This document shows, one piece after another, positions 8,835 to 17,646 of a stretch of 64,000 nucleotides of DNA. Source of the DNA: Cellvibrionales bacterium (GTDB lineage Bacteria > Pseudomonadota > Gammaproteobacteria > Pseudomonadales > UBA7239); contig JADJPU010000001.1 in NCBI GenBank assembly GCA_016713115.1, positions 1,984,001 to 2,048,000 of the forward strand, given 5' to 3'. Made by a program: the position numbers and the translations under genes. The notes below the pieces were generated by a model. It did no database searches and had not been told where the DNA came from. It worked only from the letters and a program-made list of their open reading frames with translations. Position 1 is the stretch's first letter. Each line of letters begins with the position of its first letter.

Positions 8835-10085
8835 TTATGTCTTGTGCAGGAAAATTCGTTCGTCATCAAAAATATCTAAATCAGGCGATAACAATTTGAT
8901 GTAGCGATCAAAATAGAGAAACTGTTTTAGCAGCAGCGTGAACTCTCTCGGAAAACGGATGCCGTATTTTCTACCGATATTGGAAATTTGCAGTGTGATG
9001 GTGTTTAAAAAATCGTTGTTGCTGTCGTCGTTTTCAAATTGTTGGTACAGCTGTTCCAAGTCTTTAGCTAGCGCGGAAATATTGACAACGCGATTGGTAG
9101 CGCCAATGCCAGCCATGGCGGTAGCAATGGCATGAAAGTCTTTGGCGGGCACTGAAGCGATCAGAGCGAGTAAGGAGGCCCATGTTTCGGGTGAGATACG
9201 ACCAACAATGCCAAAATCAATAAAGCCGATGCGACCGTCGTTCAGCATCATGACATTGCCAGCGTGTAAATCAGCGTGATAAATCTGACACTGCGTCAAA
9301 CTTAAAAACCAAGTATTCAGCGCATCAATGAGTGCCTGTTCCGGATTGGCGGATAGCTGATGCACGGCCGCGGTGTTGGACAAAGCTGTGCCGTAGAAAC
9401 GCTCCATGCTTAATACGCGTTTGCTGGAGGCGCTGGGATACACCGTAGGCACGGTAACTTGTGTGATGTTGTTGCTGTCTAAAAAACGGCGGTATAGCGC
9501 AATGTTCTCCGCTTCGCGTTTGAAATCACATTCTTCCAACATGCCGTTGCGAATTTCATCCACCATATCAGTGATAGAAGATTCTGGAATGTGTTTGCTA
9601 AGTTTTTCCAAGAGCGCAGCTGATAAGTGCATGAATTGAAAATCAGTGGCGAGAATATCTTCCACGCCAGGTTTTTGTACTTTGATGACAATCTCTTCGC
9701 CGCTGGCTAAACGCGCCGCGTGTACTTGCGCAATAGAAGCGGAGGCCAGCGGCGTTGGGTCAATATCGCGGAAGTGGCGCGAGAGTCGCGTGCCTAATTC
9801 TTGTTTGAGTACTTTTTCAATAGTTGCAAAAGGCAGTGGAGTGGTTTGATCTAAACAGCTTTGAAACGCTTCCACATAATCGTGCGGAAACAGCGAAGGC
9901 GAGCTGGCAATCAACTGACCGAGTTTGATGTAAGTAGAGCCGAGTGCTTCTGCAGTGTCGCGCGCCAATTCTGGCAGTGGCGTGTCGCGGTGGCGCAACC
10001 AGCGCCAGCCACTTTTTTGCAGGGCAAAACTGGTTTGGCCGATGCGGCGGGCGGCGTGGTATCCGGTGCGAATTCTGTCGAGCAC
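8835..10085 (-). CDS. ABC1/AarF/UbiB-family atypical protein kinase-like ATPase
   Basis: 416 residues. All UbiB-family marks are visible: KLGQ (54-57), the Ala-rich loop ASASIAQVH in place of a P-loop, the lysine of IVIKVQKPG (Lys135), the catalytic-loop-like HADLHAGN (270-277) and the DFG motif (290-292). Canonical UbiB in ubiquinone synthesis is about 540 residues with two C-terminal membrane helices. This protein ends soon after the kinase-like fold and no ubi genes are nearby, so I call it by family rather than as UbiB. It is the first gene of the minus-strand run and its stop lies 7 nt from the SGNH-like ATG. It is divergent from tmcA. Confidence 0.85.
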   Translation of the reverse strand: MLDRIRTGYHAARRIGQTSFALQKSGWRWLRHRDTPLPELARDTAEALGSTYIKLGQLIASSPSLFPHDYVEAFQSCLDQTTPLPFATIEKVLKQELGTRLSRHFRDIDPTPLASASIAQVHAARLASGEEIVIKVQKPGVEDILATDFQFMHLSAALLEKLSKHIPESSITDMVDEIRNGMLEECDFKREAENIALYRRFLDSNNITQVTVPTVYPSASSKRVLSMERFYGTALSNTAAVHQLSANPEQALIDALNTWFLSLTQCQIYHADLHAGNVMMLNDGRIGFIDFGIVGRISPETWASLLALIASVPAKDFHAIATAMAGIGATNRVVNISALAKDLEQLYQQFENDDSNNDFLNTITLQISNIGRKYGIRFPREFTLLLKQFLYFDRYIKLLSPDLDIFDDERIFLHKT

Positions 10086-10150
10086 GGCGCTTGTCTCTCG
10101 ATGGGCATCTGGTCATTATGCACGGCGATGGCAGAGGGGCAACCATTGGC

Positions 10151-11830
10151 GTGAAATCAAAAAATACAGCGTGTTTTTCTGATGCTTTGCGTGAAGCGCG
10201 TCACAATCATCACCGTATATTGATCGTGCTGTCTGGATCACGCGTTTGGTGCAAAAAAATAGCAGATGCTTGGTATGCCGCTGCAAAGCAACGCGTGTGG
10301 ATAGGTGACACTTCGAAATATATAGATGCCATTTCTGCGGCAAAAGCCAAACAAGTATTAGGAAGTGAATATTCGTTGGCAGTGCTGGATGCGCACGCAG
10401 GCTTGTCGCCGGATTGCCTCGCTGCGGTGAGTGGCACAGTTGTTGCTGGTGGCGTGCTGGTTTTGCTAACGCCGGTTTGGGATCAGTGGGGGACGGTGCC
10501 AGATTTGGATTATGTGCGCTTGGCAAGCTATCCACATGAAGTGAGCAGTTTGTCATCTTATTTTCTGCTGCACATCAAAAAATCCGTGGCTGAGTTTTCT
10601 GAAAACAGCACGGTGGTTTTTCATTGGCGGCAAGGCTGCGAGCGTGATGACGCGCTGTTGCATCTATCGCATGCATTTGATTTTTCTGCACTGGATGCCG
10701 TTAAAAAAACAGATACGCCAACGGTTGCACAGCAGCGTTGCCTTGAACAGTTGATGCTGCATTCTGGTATTTCGGTGTTATTTGCCGATCGTGGTTGCGG
10801 CAAGTCGGCGACGCTGGGTTTTGCTGCAGCAGCGTGGAAGAAAAAAGGGAAATCCGTATTGCTGGTTGCGCCGTCGCGCACTGCTGCACGCAGTGTGTTT
10901 CGTTATGCGGAAAGTGATTTGCCGTTTTGCGCGCCAGATTATTTATTGGCAGATGCAACGATCACCGCTGATATGTTGTTGATCGACGAGGCGGCGGCTA
11001 TTCCTCTGTCGATGTTATTTGCTTTGTTAGCGCGCTTTCCGCATGTGGTTTTGGCGACCACGACCGATGGTTACGAAGGCACGGGGCAGGGTTTTGTGCT
11101 GCGTTTTTTGCGCGAGCTTGATCGTCGTTTTTTATCGTGGCAGCGTTTGGTGCTGGATGCCCCGATGCGTTGGGCGGCAGACGATCCGCTGTCACACTGG
11201 CTGTATGCAACATTGTTATTGGATGCAAAAGAGCCTGTGTTTGCTGAACGAGACAATGATCTCCCGCTGACTTTTGAATTAGTCTCACAGCAATGCTTGT
11301 CGCAAAATAAAATTTTATTAAGAGAGATTTACGGTTTATTGCGTTCTGCCCACTACCGCACTACGCCAGATGATTTGCGGTTTTTGTTGGATGCGCCGAC
11401 TGTTTCACTTTATCGCTTGGTGCGGCATGCACAGACGCTGGCCGTTGCGCTGTTGATAGAAGAGGGTAGCTTGGATGCTGAAATGGCAGAAGAAATAGCA
11501 GCAGGTCGTCGTCGTCCGCGCGGGCATTTGTTGGTGCAGAGTTTGGCAGTGCATTTGCAGCAGCCACAGTTTTTGCAGCAGCGCGTGAGTCGTGTAGTGC
11601 GCATTGCCGTACACACGCAATATCAGTCACAGGGTTTAGGTTCGCAGTTGTTACAAGCGATATTGCAGGAGCAGAAAAAGTGTGGCGTTTGTGCGGTGGG
11701 CAGCAGCTTTAGTGCGGCACCGGATGTGCTGCGCTTTTGGCAAAAAAATGGTTTTGAATTATTGCGCGTGGGGCATCGCCGTCAGGCAGCCAGTGCCGAG
11801 CCGTCGGCACTGGTGCTGAAGGTGTTTTGA
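10151..11830 (+). CDS. tmcA: tRNA(Met) cytidine acetyltransferase TmcA, lacking the C-terminal tail domain
   Basis: TmcA makes N4-acetylcytidine at the wobble base of elongator tRNA-Met with acetyl-CoA and ATP. Seen: an N-terminal TmcA domain, helicase-like ATPase module with Walker A DRGCGKSATLG and Walker B LLIDEAAAIP, and a GNAT module with the CoA loop QSQGLGSQ and a late FWQKNGFELLRVGH block. I chose the GTG at 10151 because it puts about 23 residues before ILIVLSG, as in E. coli, and GAGGGG lies upstream; an ATG at 10118 is possible. From the GTG it is 559 residues against about 670 in E. coli. It stops right after the GNAT fold, so the C-terminal tRNA-binding region is absent. The next stop codon (gltA, convergent) is 2 nt away. 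Confidence 0.88.
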   Translation: MKSKNTACFSDALREARHNHHRILIVLSGSRVWCKKIADAWYAAAKQRVWIGDTSKYIDAISAAKAKQVLGSEYSLAVLDAHAGLSPDCLAAVSGTVVAGGVLVLLTPVWDQWGTVPDLDYVRLASYPHEVSSLSSYFLLHIKKSVAEFSENSTVVFHWRQGCERDDALLHLSHAFDFSALDAVKKTDTPTVAQQRCLEQLMLHSGISVLFADRGCGKSATLGFAAAAWKKKGKSVLLVAPSRTAARSVFRYAESDLPFCAPDYLLADATITADMLLIDEAAAIPLSMLFALLARFPHVVLATTTDGYEGTGQGFVLRFLRELDRRFLSWQRLVLDAPMRWAADDPLSHWLYATLLLDAKEPVFAERDNDLPLTFELVSQQCLSQNKILLREIYGLLRSAHYRTTPDDLRFLLDAPTVSLYRLVRHAQTLAVALLIEEGSLDAEMAEEIAAGRRRPRGHLLVQSLAVHLQQPQFLQQRVSRVVRIAVHTQYQSQGLGSQLLQAILQEQKKCGVCAVGSSFSAAPDVLRFWQKNGFELLRVGHRRQAASAEPSALVLKVF

Positions 11831-11832
11831 GA

Positions 11833-13119
11833 TTAACGCTTGCTGACGGGAACAAAATCGCGCTGTGGGCTGCCGGTATACAACTGGCGCGGACGACCAA
11901 TTTTGTACGGTGAACACAGCATTTCGTTCCAATGCGAGATCCAGCCCACAGTGCGCGCCAAGGCAAAAATTACCGCGAACATGCTGGTGGGAATGCCGAT
12001 GGCTTTCAGGATAATGCCTGAATAGAAATCGACATTCGGATACAGTTTTTTCTCAATGAAATAGCTGTCGGAGCGGGCGATTTCTTCCAACTTCATTGCC
12101 AGTTCCAGTTGCGGATCATTGATACCCAGAGCGGCTAACACTTCATCGCAGGTTTTTTTCATCACTTTGGCGCGTGGGTCAAAGTTTTTGTAAACGCGGT
12201 GACCAAAACCCATCAACTTAAAGTTGTCGTTTTTATCTTTGGCTTTGGCAATGTATTTATCTACATTTTTGACCGAGCCAATTTCACCCAACATTTGCAG
12301 TACAGCTTCGTTGGCGCCGCCGTGTGCAGGTCCCCACAGCGCAGCAATGCCGGAAGCGATACAGGCGTAAGGGTTGGCGCCCGTAGAACCCGCCAAGCGC
12401 ACGGTGGAAGTGGAAGCATTTTGCTCGTGATCGGCGTGCAGAATAAAAATGCGATCCATGGCTTTGGCCAGAATTGGATTCACTTCGTAATCGCCCGCCG
12501 GCACGGCGAACATCATGTTGAGAAAGTTAGCCGCGTAATCCATATCATTTTGTGGATACACAAAAGGCTGACCGACATTGTATTTGTAGCACATGGCTGC
12601 AATTGTTGGCATTTTGGCAATCAAACGAATCGCAACAGACTCACGGTGTTCGGCATTGGTTACATCCAGTGTGTCATGGTAGAAAGCAGACAGTGCACCG
12701 ACTACGCCGCACATAACGGCCATTGGGTGCGCGTCGCGGCGAAAGCCTTCAAAGAATTTGTGGATTTGGTCGTGCACCATCGTGTGTTGCGTCACGCGTG
12801 CATCAAAATCTTTTTTCTGTTGTGCGCTGGGCAATTCGCCCTTCAGCAACAGGTAGCAAGTTTCAAGATAGTCCGATTCTTCAGCCAGTTGCTCAATCGG
12901 GTAGCCGCGGTGCAGCAGGATGCCTTTATCGCCATCAATAAAAGTGATTTTTGACTCGCAAGCAGCCGTAGCCATGAAACCTGGGTCATAAGTGAAGTGG
13001 CCGCCTTGCGCAAGAATAGCTTGTACATCAATGACATCAGGACCGACAGAGCCAGAGTGGATGGGCAGAGTGATGGGGTCGCGACCGTCGATGGTGAGGG
13101 TGGCTTTCTTTTCAGACAT
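11833..13119 (-). CDS. gltA: Citrate synthase (type II)
   Basis: 428 residues, which matches the NADH-sensitive hexameric type of Gram-negatives. It condenses oxaloacetate and acetyl-CoA at TCA-cycle entry. Active-site blocks are clear: LWGPAHGGANEAV with the catalytic His, and GHRVYKNFDPRA with the second His and the Asp/Arg region. The start at 13119 is set by an AGGAG seven bases upstream; a longer frame to 13146 has no ribosome site. It is divergent from sdhCDAB, as in Pseudomonas, with its own promoter at 13233-13260. Confidence 0.97.
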   Translation of the reverse strand: MSEKKATLTIDGRDPITLPIHSGSVGPDVIDVQAILAQGGHFTYDPGFMATAACESKITFIDGDKGILLHRGYPIEQLAEESDYLETCYLLLKGELPSAQQKKDFDARVTQHTMVHDQIHKFFEGFRRDAHPMAVMCGVVGALSAFYHDTLDVTNAEHRESVAIRLIAKMPTIAAMCYKYNVGQPFVYPQNDMDYAANFLNMMFAVPAGDYEVNPILAKAMDRIFILHADHEQNASTSTVRLAGSTGANPYACIASGIAALWGPAHGGANEAVLQMLGEIGSVKNVDKYIAKAKDKNDNFKLMGFGHRVYKNFDPRAKVMKKTCDEVLAALGINDPQLELAMKLEEIARSDSYFIEKKLYPNVDFYSGIILKAIGIPTSMFAVIFALARTVGWISHWNEMLCSPYKIGRPRQLYTGSPQRDFVPVSKR

Positions 13120-13232
13120 GAGAGGCTCCTGTAGTAGGAAGTACAACTAGGCGAGAACAGGCAGGTGAAATATAAAACTCAAAGACCTGCAAAAAAAATG
13201 CATGCGGGAAGGGTGCGTGCAGAACCCTCGCA

Positions 13233-13260
13233 ACTATAGGGCGATTCCGCATTTTGTCAA
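13233..13260 (-). promoter_or_regulatory. Sigma70-type promoter of gltA
   Basis: On the minus strand, TTGACA (13260-13255) and TATAGT (13238-13233) are separated by 16 bases. That is a consensus -35 and a 5/6 -10 box. It would leave a gltA leader of about 105 nt. Confidence 0.75.
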
Positions 13261-13300
13261 TAAATTACAAAAGCTTTCCGAGGCTTGTGCGGCCTGTATT

Positions 13301-13318
13301 TCTGCGTATTTGCGCAGA
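13301..13318. promoter_or_regulatory. Inverted repeat between the gltA and sdhC promoters
   Basis: Perfect 6-bp arms TCTGCG and CGCAGA flank a 6-bp spacer, ending 10 bp before the sdhC -35 box. The position suits an operator acting on sdh or on both divergent promoters. The binding protein is not identifiable. Confidence 0.4.
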
Positions 13319-13328
13319 TTTTGGGGGT

Positions 13329-13357
13329 TTGTCATGTAAAAGCTGTGGTCATATAAT
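13329..13357 (+). promoter_or_regulatory. Sigma70-type promoter of sdhCDAB
   Basis: TTGTCA (13329-13334), a 17-bp spacer and a perfect TATAAT (13352-13357). Predicted transcription start is near 13364, about 50 nt before the sdhC GTG. Confidence 0.8.
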
Positions 13358-13414
13358 GCGCGCCGTACTTAGGTACCCCTCCCTCCTTTTAGATCCTAAA
13401 TTTGAGGACTTCCT

Positions 13415-13789
13415 GTGATAGACAAGCGTCCCGTGAACCTAGATATAGGCACGATTAAGTTACCAATTTCCGCTCTGGTTTCTATTTTGCACCGTGTTTC
13501 CGGTGTGGCTCTGATTGGCGCGATCGCCATTTTACTGGGTCTACTGGATTACTCCTTGCGCTCGGCGGAAGATTTTGCCGCTGCCGTTGCCTGTTTGGAC
13601 TCCGTGCCGATGAAGCTGCTGCTGCTGGCAGTTTTGGCGGCGTTTATTTACCACTTGATGGCCGGTATTCGGCACTTGGTAATGGAGTTTGGTTTTGGTG
13701 AATCGCTGGAAGGCGGCAGAAAAAGTGCGGCTGCAGTGATTGCTGTGACTGTTATTGGCGTTGTGTTGGCGGGGGTGTGGTTATGGTAA
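13415..13789 (+). CDS. sdhC: Succinate dehydrogenase cytochrome b556 subunit
   Basis: 124 residues with three membrane helices. The N-terminal SALVSILHRVSGVAL block holds the conserved Ser, His, Arg and Ser of the quinone site region. HLMAGIRHLVME carries the His expected to ligate heme b. It begins with GTG, supported by GAGGA six bases upstream. It anchors SdhAB in the inner membrane with SdhD. Its end overlaps the sdhD start by 7 nt. Confidence 0.95.
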   Translation: MIDKRPVNLDIGTIKLPISALVSILHRVSGVALIGAIAILLGLLDYSLRSAEDFAAAVACLDSVPMKLLLLAVLAAFIYHLMAGIRHLVMEFGFGESLEGGRKSAAAVIAVTVIGVVLAGVWLW

Positions 13790-14151
13790 GAACAGTTACC
13801 AGTTTTGGTCGCAGTGGCCTGTCGGATTTTCTGCTGCAGCGTATTTCAGGCGTGGTTATTGCCGCGTACTTCTTCTTTATTGTCGGTTGGTTGTTGACGC
13901 ACAAGGGTGTGGATTACCCCACATGGTTGAGCTTGCACCAACTCACCAGCATGAAAATCTTTAACACCGCGAGTTTGTTGTCGGTGGTTGTACACGCTTG
14001 GATCGGCATTTGGGTGGTGTTGACGGACTATGTCACGGTGCGTTTATTGGGTGAAAAGGCGACCGCTTTGCGCCTGACTTTCGAAATCATCGCCATTGGC
14101 GTTCTAGTTGCTTATACCCTCTGGGGTCTTGCTATTGTGTGGAGGGTATAA
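13783..14151 (+). CDS. sdhD: Succinate dehydrogenase hydrophobic membrane anchor subunit
   Basis: 122 residues and three membrane helices, with the SdhD-type N-terminal block LQRISGVVIAAYF. It pairs with SdhC to form the heme and ubiquinone sites. The ATG at 13783 sits inside the end of sdhC behind a GGGGGTG ribosome site; a GTG at 13777 is a less likely start. The gap to sdhA is 3 nt. Confidence 0.93.
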   Translation: MVRTVTSFGRSGLSDFLLQRISGVVIAAYFFFIVGWLLTHKGVDYPTWLSLHQLTSMKIFNTASLLSVVVHAWIGIWVVLTDYVTVRLLGEKATALRLTFEIIAIGVLVAYTLWGLAIVWRV

Positions 14152-14154
14152 GAG

Positions 14155-15939
14155 ATGGCTGCAGCTTCTCGTATCGACAATATTCGTACGCTGACTTTCG
14201 ACGCCGTTATCGTCGGCGGCGGTGGTTCCGGTATGCGCGCTTCTTTGCAACTGGCGCAGGCTGGTCTGAAAGTTGCGGTGTTGACCAAAGTATTCCCCAC
14301 GCGCTCGCACACCGTCGCGGCGCAGGGTGGCATCGGTGCTTCACTGGGCAACATGAGTGAAGATAACTGGCACTACCATTTTTATGACACCGTTAAGGGT
14401 TCGGATTGGTTGGGTGATCAGGACGCCATTGAGTTCATGTGTCGTGAAGCACCAAAAGTGGTGTATGAACTGGAACACATGGGCATGCCGTTCGACCGCA
14501 ACCCAGATGGCACTATTTATCAGCGTCCTTTCGGTGGTCACACATCGAACTACGGCGAAAAACCCGTGCAGCGCGCTTGCGCAGCGGCTGACCGCACCGG
14601 TCACGCGCTGTTGCACACGCTGTATCAAAAGAACCTTGAAGCCAACACGCAGTTTTTTGTCGAGTGGATTGCGCTGGATTTGGTGCGCGATGCCGATGGC
14701 GATGTGCTGGGTGTTGTCGCGATGGAATTGGAAACGGGTGAAATTTCCGTTTTCCACGCCAAGTGCACCTTGTTTGCAACCGGCGGTGCTGGACGCATTT
14801 ACGCCGCTTCTACCAACGCCTATATCAATACCGGTGACGGTTTGGGTATTGCTGCGCGTGCGGGCATTCCTTTGCAAGACATGGAGTTCTGGCAATTCCA
14901 CCCAACTGGTGTTGCTGGTGCCGGTGTATTGCTGACCGAAGGTTGCCGTGGTGAAGGCGGTATTTTGCGCAACGCCGCAGGCGAGCGTTTCATGGAGCGC
15001 TACGCACCGAACCTGAAAGATTTGGCGCCGCGCGATTTCGTTTCACGCTCCATGGACCAAGAGATTAAAGAAGGTCGCGGTTGCGGCCCGAACAAGGACT
15101 ATGTGGTGTTGGATCTCACGCACTTGGGTGTGGACACCATCATGAAACGCCTGCCTTCGGTGCACGAAATCGGCCTCAATTTTGCCAATGTTGATGTCAC
15201 CAAAGAACCGATTCCCGTGGTGCCAACCATCCATTATCAAATGGGCGGTATTCCCACCAATATGCACGGCCAAGTTGTGGTGCCGAAAGATGGCGACGAT
15301 CGCAGTGTGGTGAAAGGTTTTTACGCCATCGGCGAATGCGCTTGTGTTTCTGTGCACGGTGCTAACCGCTTGGGTACCAACTCACTGTTGGATTTGATTG
15401 TCTTCGGCAAATCAGCCGGCAATCACATCATCGAAACCGTGCGTAATGCCCCAGCTCACAAACCGCTGCCAGATAATGCGCTGGACGCAACTGTGGCGCG
15501 TATTGAGCGCTTGAATAACTCTAAATCTGGCGAGTATGCACAAGATATTGCCAACGATTTGCGCCGCGACATGCAGGCTCACGCCGGTGTATTCCGCACG
15601 CAGGCTTTGTTGGAAGAGGGTGTACAGAAAGTGCTTGAAATTGAAAAGCGCATTCCGAATATTCACCTCAATGACAAATCACAAGTGTTTAACACCGCGC
15701 GCATTGAAGCCTTGGAGTTGGAAAATCTCATCGAAGTGGCCAAGGCAACCATTATTTCTGCAGCGGCACGCAAAGAATCTCGCGGTGCTCACGCACACAA
15801 TGATTACCCAGCGCGCGACGATCAGAACTGGATGAAACACACCTTGTGGTACAAACAAGATAATCGTTTAGCGTACAAGCCTGTACAACTGAAGCCGTTG
15901 TCTGTGGATTCTGTACCGCCAGTTGCGCGTACGTTCTAA
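14155..15939 (+). CDS. sdhA: Succinate dehydrogenase flavoprotein subunit
   Basis: 594 residues, normal length. Oxidises succinate to fumarate on covalent FAD on the cytoplasmic face of the membrane. Visible: dinucleotide fold VIVGGGGSGM, the FAD-attachment His in PTRSHTVAAQGG, the HPTGV block with substrate-binding residues, an RGEGG loop, and the C-terminal ANRLGTNSLLDL. A GGAGGG precedes the ATG. It is third in sdhCDAB. Confidence 0.97.
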   Translation: MAAASRIDNIRTLTFDAVIVGGGGSGMRASLQLAQAGLKVAVLTKVFPTRSHTVAAQGGIGASLGNMSEDNWHYHFYDTVKGSDWLGDQDAIEFMCREAPKVVYELEHMGMPFDRNPDGTIYQRPFGGHTSNYGEKPVQRACAAADRTGHALLHTLYQKNLEANTQFFVEWIALDLVRDADGDVLGVVAMELETGEISVFHAKCTLFATGGAGRIYAASTNAYINTGDGLGIAARAGIPLQDMEFWQFHPTGVAGAGVLLTEGCRGEGGILRNAAGERFMERYAPNLKDLAPRDFVSRSMDQEIKEGRGCGPNKDYVVLDLTHLGVDTIMKRLPSVHEIGLNFANVDVTKEPIPVVPTIHYQMGGIPTNMHGQVVVPKDGDDRSVVKGFYAIGECACVSVHGANRLGTNSLLDLIVFGKSAGNHIIETVRNAPAHKPLPDNALDATVARIERLNNSKSGEYAQDIANDLRRDMQAHAGVFRTQALLEEGVQKVLEIEKRIPNIHLNDKSQVFNTARIEALELENLIEVAKATIISAAARKESRGAHAHNDYPARDDQNWMKHTLWYKQDNRLAYKPVQLKPLSVDSVPPVARTF

Positions 15940-15979
15940 CGAATATTCAACCTATTTCTGAATTCGAGAGAGCATTGAA

Positions 15980-16687
15980 ATGAGCAGCAAGAGAATTTTT
16001 GAAGTTTACCGTTACGATCCAGACAAAGACAAAGAACCGTACATGCAGCGCTATGAGCTGGAGTTGGACGGCTCTGAGCGCATGTTGTTGGACGCGTTGA
16101 TCAAACTAAAAAAGTTGGATGAATCACTGACTTTTCGCCGTTCTTGCCGTGAAGGTATTTGCGGTTCGGACGGCATGAACATCAACGGCAAAAACGGTTT
16201 GGCGTGTTTGGTGAGCCTGAGCAGCCTGCCGCAAAAAATTATTGTTCGTCCATTGCCCGGTTTGCCTGTTATTCGCGACTTGGTTGTGGATATGAGCATG
16301 TTCTACCGTCAGTACGAAAAAGTGCAGCCGTACTTGATCAACAACACGCCGCCACCCGCTAAAGAGCGCAAACAGTCGCCAGAAGATCGCGAAAAAATTG
16401 ACGGTCTGTACGAGTGCATCATGTGCGCCTGCTGCTCAACGGCTTGCCCATCTTTCTGGTGGAATCCGGACAAGTTCATCGGTCCGTCAGGCTTGATTCA
16501 TGCGTACCGTTTCTTGGTGGATAGTCGCGACACTGCGCGTGAAGAGCGTCTGTCAAAATTGGATGATCCGTTCAGTGTGTTCCGCTGCCACGGTATCCAG
16601 AACTGTGTAGATGTCTGCCCGAAAGGTTTGAATCCAACACGCGCCATTGGTCATATTCGCAACATGCTGCTGTCCAGCGGTGTGTGA
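15980..16687 (+). CDS. sdhB: Succinate dehydrogenase iron-sulfur subunit
   Basis: 235 residues. Three cluster motifs are intact: CREGICGSDG plus a later Cys for [2Fe-2S], CIMCACCSTACP for [4Fe-4S] and CHGIQNCVDVCPKG for [3Fe-4S]. It carries electrons from SdhA FAD to ubiquinone in SdhCD. It is the last sdh gene and is followed directly by a terminator. Unlike in many relatives, sucAB does not follow. Confidence 0.97.
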   Translation: MSSKRIFEVYRYDPDKDKEPYMQRYELELDGSERMLLDALIKLKKLDESLTFRRSCREGICGSDGMNINGKNGLACLVSLSSLPQKIIVRPLPGLPVIRDLVVDMSMFYRQYEKVQPYLINNTPPPAKERKQSPEDREKIDGLYECIMCACCSTACPSFWWNPDKFIGPSGLIHAYRFLVDSRDTAREERLSKLDDPFSVFRCHGIQNCVDVCPKGLNPTRAIGHIRNMLLSSGV

Positions 16688-16700
16688 CGAGTGAAGATAA

Positions 16701-16727
16701 ACGCCGACACAGTTCGGCGTTTTTTTT
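16701..16727 (+). terminator. Rho-independent terminator of sdhCDAB
   Basis: A 7-bp perfect stem (ACGCCGA / TCGGCGT) with a 6-nt loop is followed directly by at least seven T, 13 nt after the sdhB stop. Confidence 0.85.
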
Positions 16728-16755
16728 GAATCATCATGGATAAAAGGAAATCATT

Positions 16756-17232
16756 ATGAGCATTGCAGTCGGCCAAAAAATCCCTTCCGTAAAATTGAAA
16801 TACGCTTCAGAAAAAGGGCCTGCGGATATCACTACCGACGAAATTTTTGCCGGTAAAAAAGTGGTGTTGTTTGCTGTACCGGGTGCGTTTACGCCCACTT
16901 GCTCGAATGCACATTTGCCAGGCTTCGTCGTCAATGTCGACGCCATCAAAGCGAAAGGCGTGGACACGGTTGTGTCCATGTCGGTCAACGATGCGTTCGT
17001 GCTGGGTGCGTGGCGCAAAAGCCAAAATGCGGAGCATTTGTTGATGCTGGCGGATGGCAATGCGGACCTGACGCGCGCGCTGGGTTTGGAGTTGGACGGC
17101 ACGGGCTTTGGTATGGGTACGCGCAGCAAGCGTTTTGCCATGATTGTCAATAACGGCACCGTGGAGTTGTTGAATATTGACGCGCAGGGTTTGGAAAAAA
17201 CCAGCGCGGAAGCGATTCTTGCAGCGCTGTGA
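16756..17232 (+). CDS. Peroxiredoxin of the Prx5/AhpE-like group
   Basis: 158 residues, typical for bacterial Prx5. It reduces H2O2 and organic hydroperoxides with a glutathione- or thioredoxin-type donor. The active site is PGAFTPTCS with peroxidatic Cys49. There is no C-terminal glutaredoxin fusion as in some proteobacterial homologues. AAAGGA lies upstream of the ATG. It sits alone between the sdh terminator and pilZ. Confidence 0.92.
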   Translation: MSIAVGQKIPSVKLKYASEKGPADITTDEIFAGKKVVLFAVPGAFTPTCSNAHLPGFVVNVDAIKAKGVDTVVSMSVNDAFVLGAWRKSQNAEHLLMLADGNADLTRALGLELDGTGFGMGTRSKRFAMIVNNGTVELLNIDAQGLEKTSAEAILAAL

Positions 17233-17299
17233 GGTTTGACGGCGTCCAATTGGGTCGCTAGTCTGAGCCGATAACAACGAACTGACGGAGAGGTGGTAT

Positions 17300-17641
17300 A
17301 TGGCGGGTGTAGGTGGCGGCATTTTGTCGCCGGTCATGAAAGACAAAGCAGTACTCTACGCGGCGTATATGCCTTTCCTGCAGGGCGGTGGTTTGTTTAT
17401 TCCCTCCACCAAAGCGTACAAATTGGGCGACGATGTATTTATGTTGCTGGCGCTGATGGATGAACCGGAGAAGTTGCCGGTGGCGGGCAAAGTAGTTTGG
17501 ATTACGCCGAAAGGCGCGCAGGGCAACCGCGCGGCGGGGATTGGTGTGCAGTTCAATGACCCCGACAATACCGTGCAGCGCAAAATTGAAACTTATCTGG
17601 CCGGTTCACTGGAATCCGATCGCGCCACTTACACCATGTAA
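17300..17641 (+). CDS. pilZ: Type IV pilus assembly protein PilZ
   Basis: 113 residues with a single PilZ domain of the pilus-assembly type. The GGGLFIPS strand replaces the usual second c-di-GMP motif and no RxxxR motif is present, as in P. aeruginosa PilZ, which binds PilB/FimX rather than c-di-GMP. A strong GAGAGGTGG ribosome site precedes the ATG. The pilZ-tatD order matches Pseudomonas, but holB, normally upstream, is replaced here by the peroxiredoxin gene. Confidence 0.9.
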   Translation: MAGVGGGILSPVMKDKAVLYAAYMPFLQGGGLFIPSTKAYKLGDDVFMLLALMDEPEKLPVAGKVVWITPKGAQGNRAAGIGVQFNDPDNTVQRKIETYLAGSLESDRATYTM

Positions 17642-17646
17642 GCTCC

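Noticed and set aside
9944..10150. Longer N-terminus for tmcA starting at 9944
   Set aside because: It would run antisense through the start of the ABC1 kinase gene, and the added residues do not resemble TmcA.
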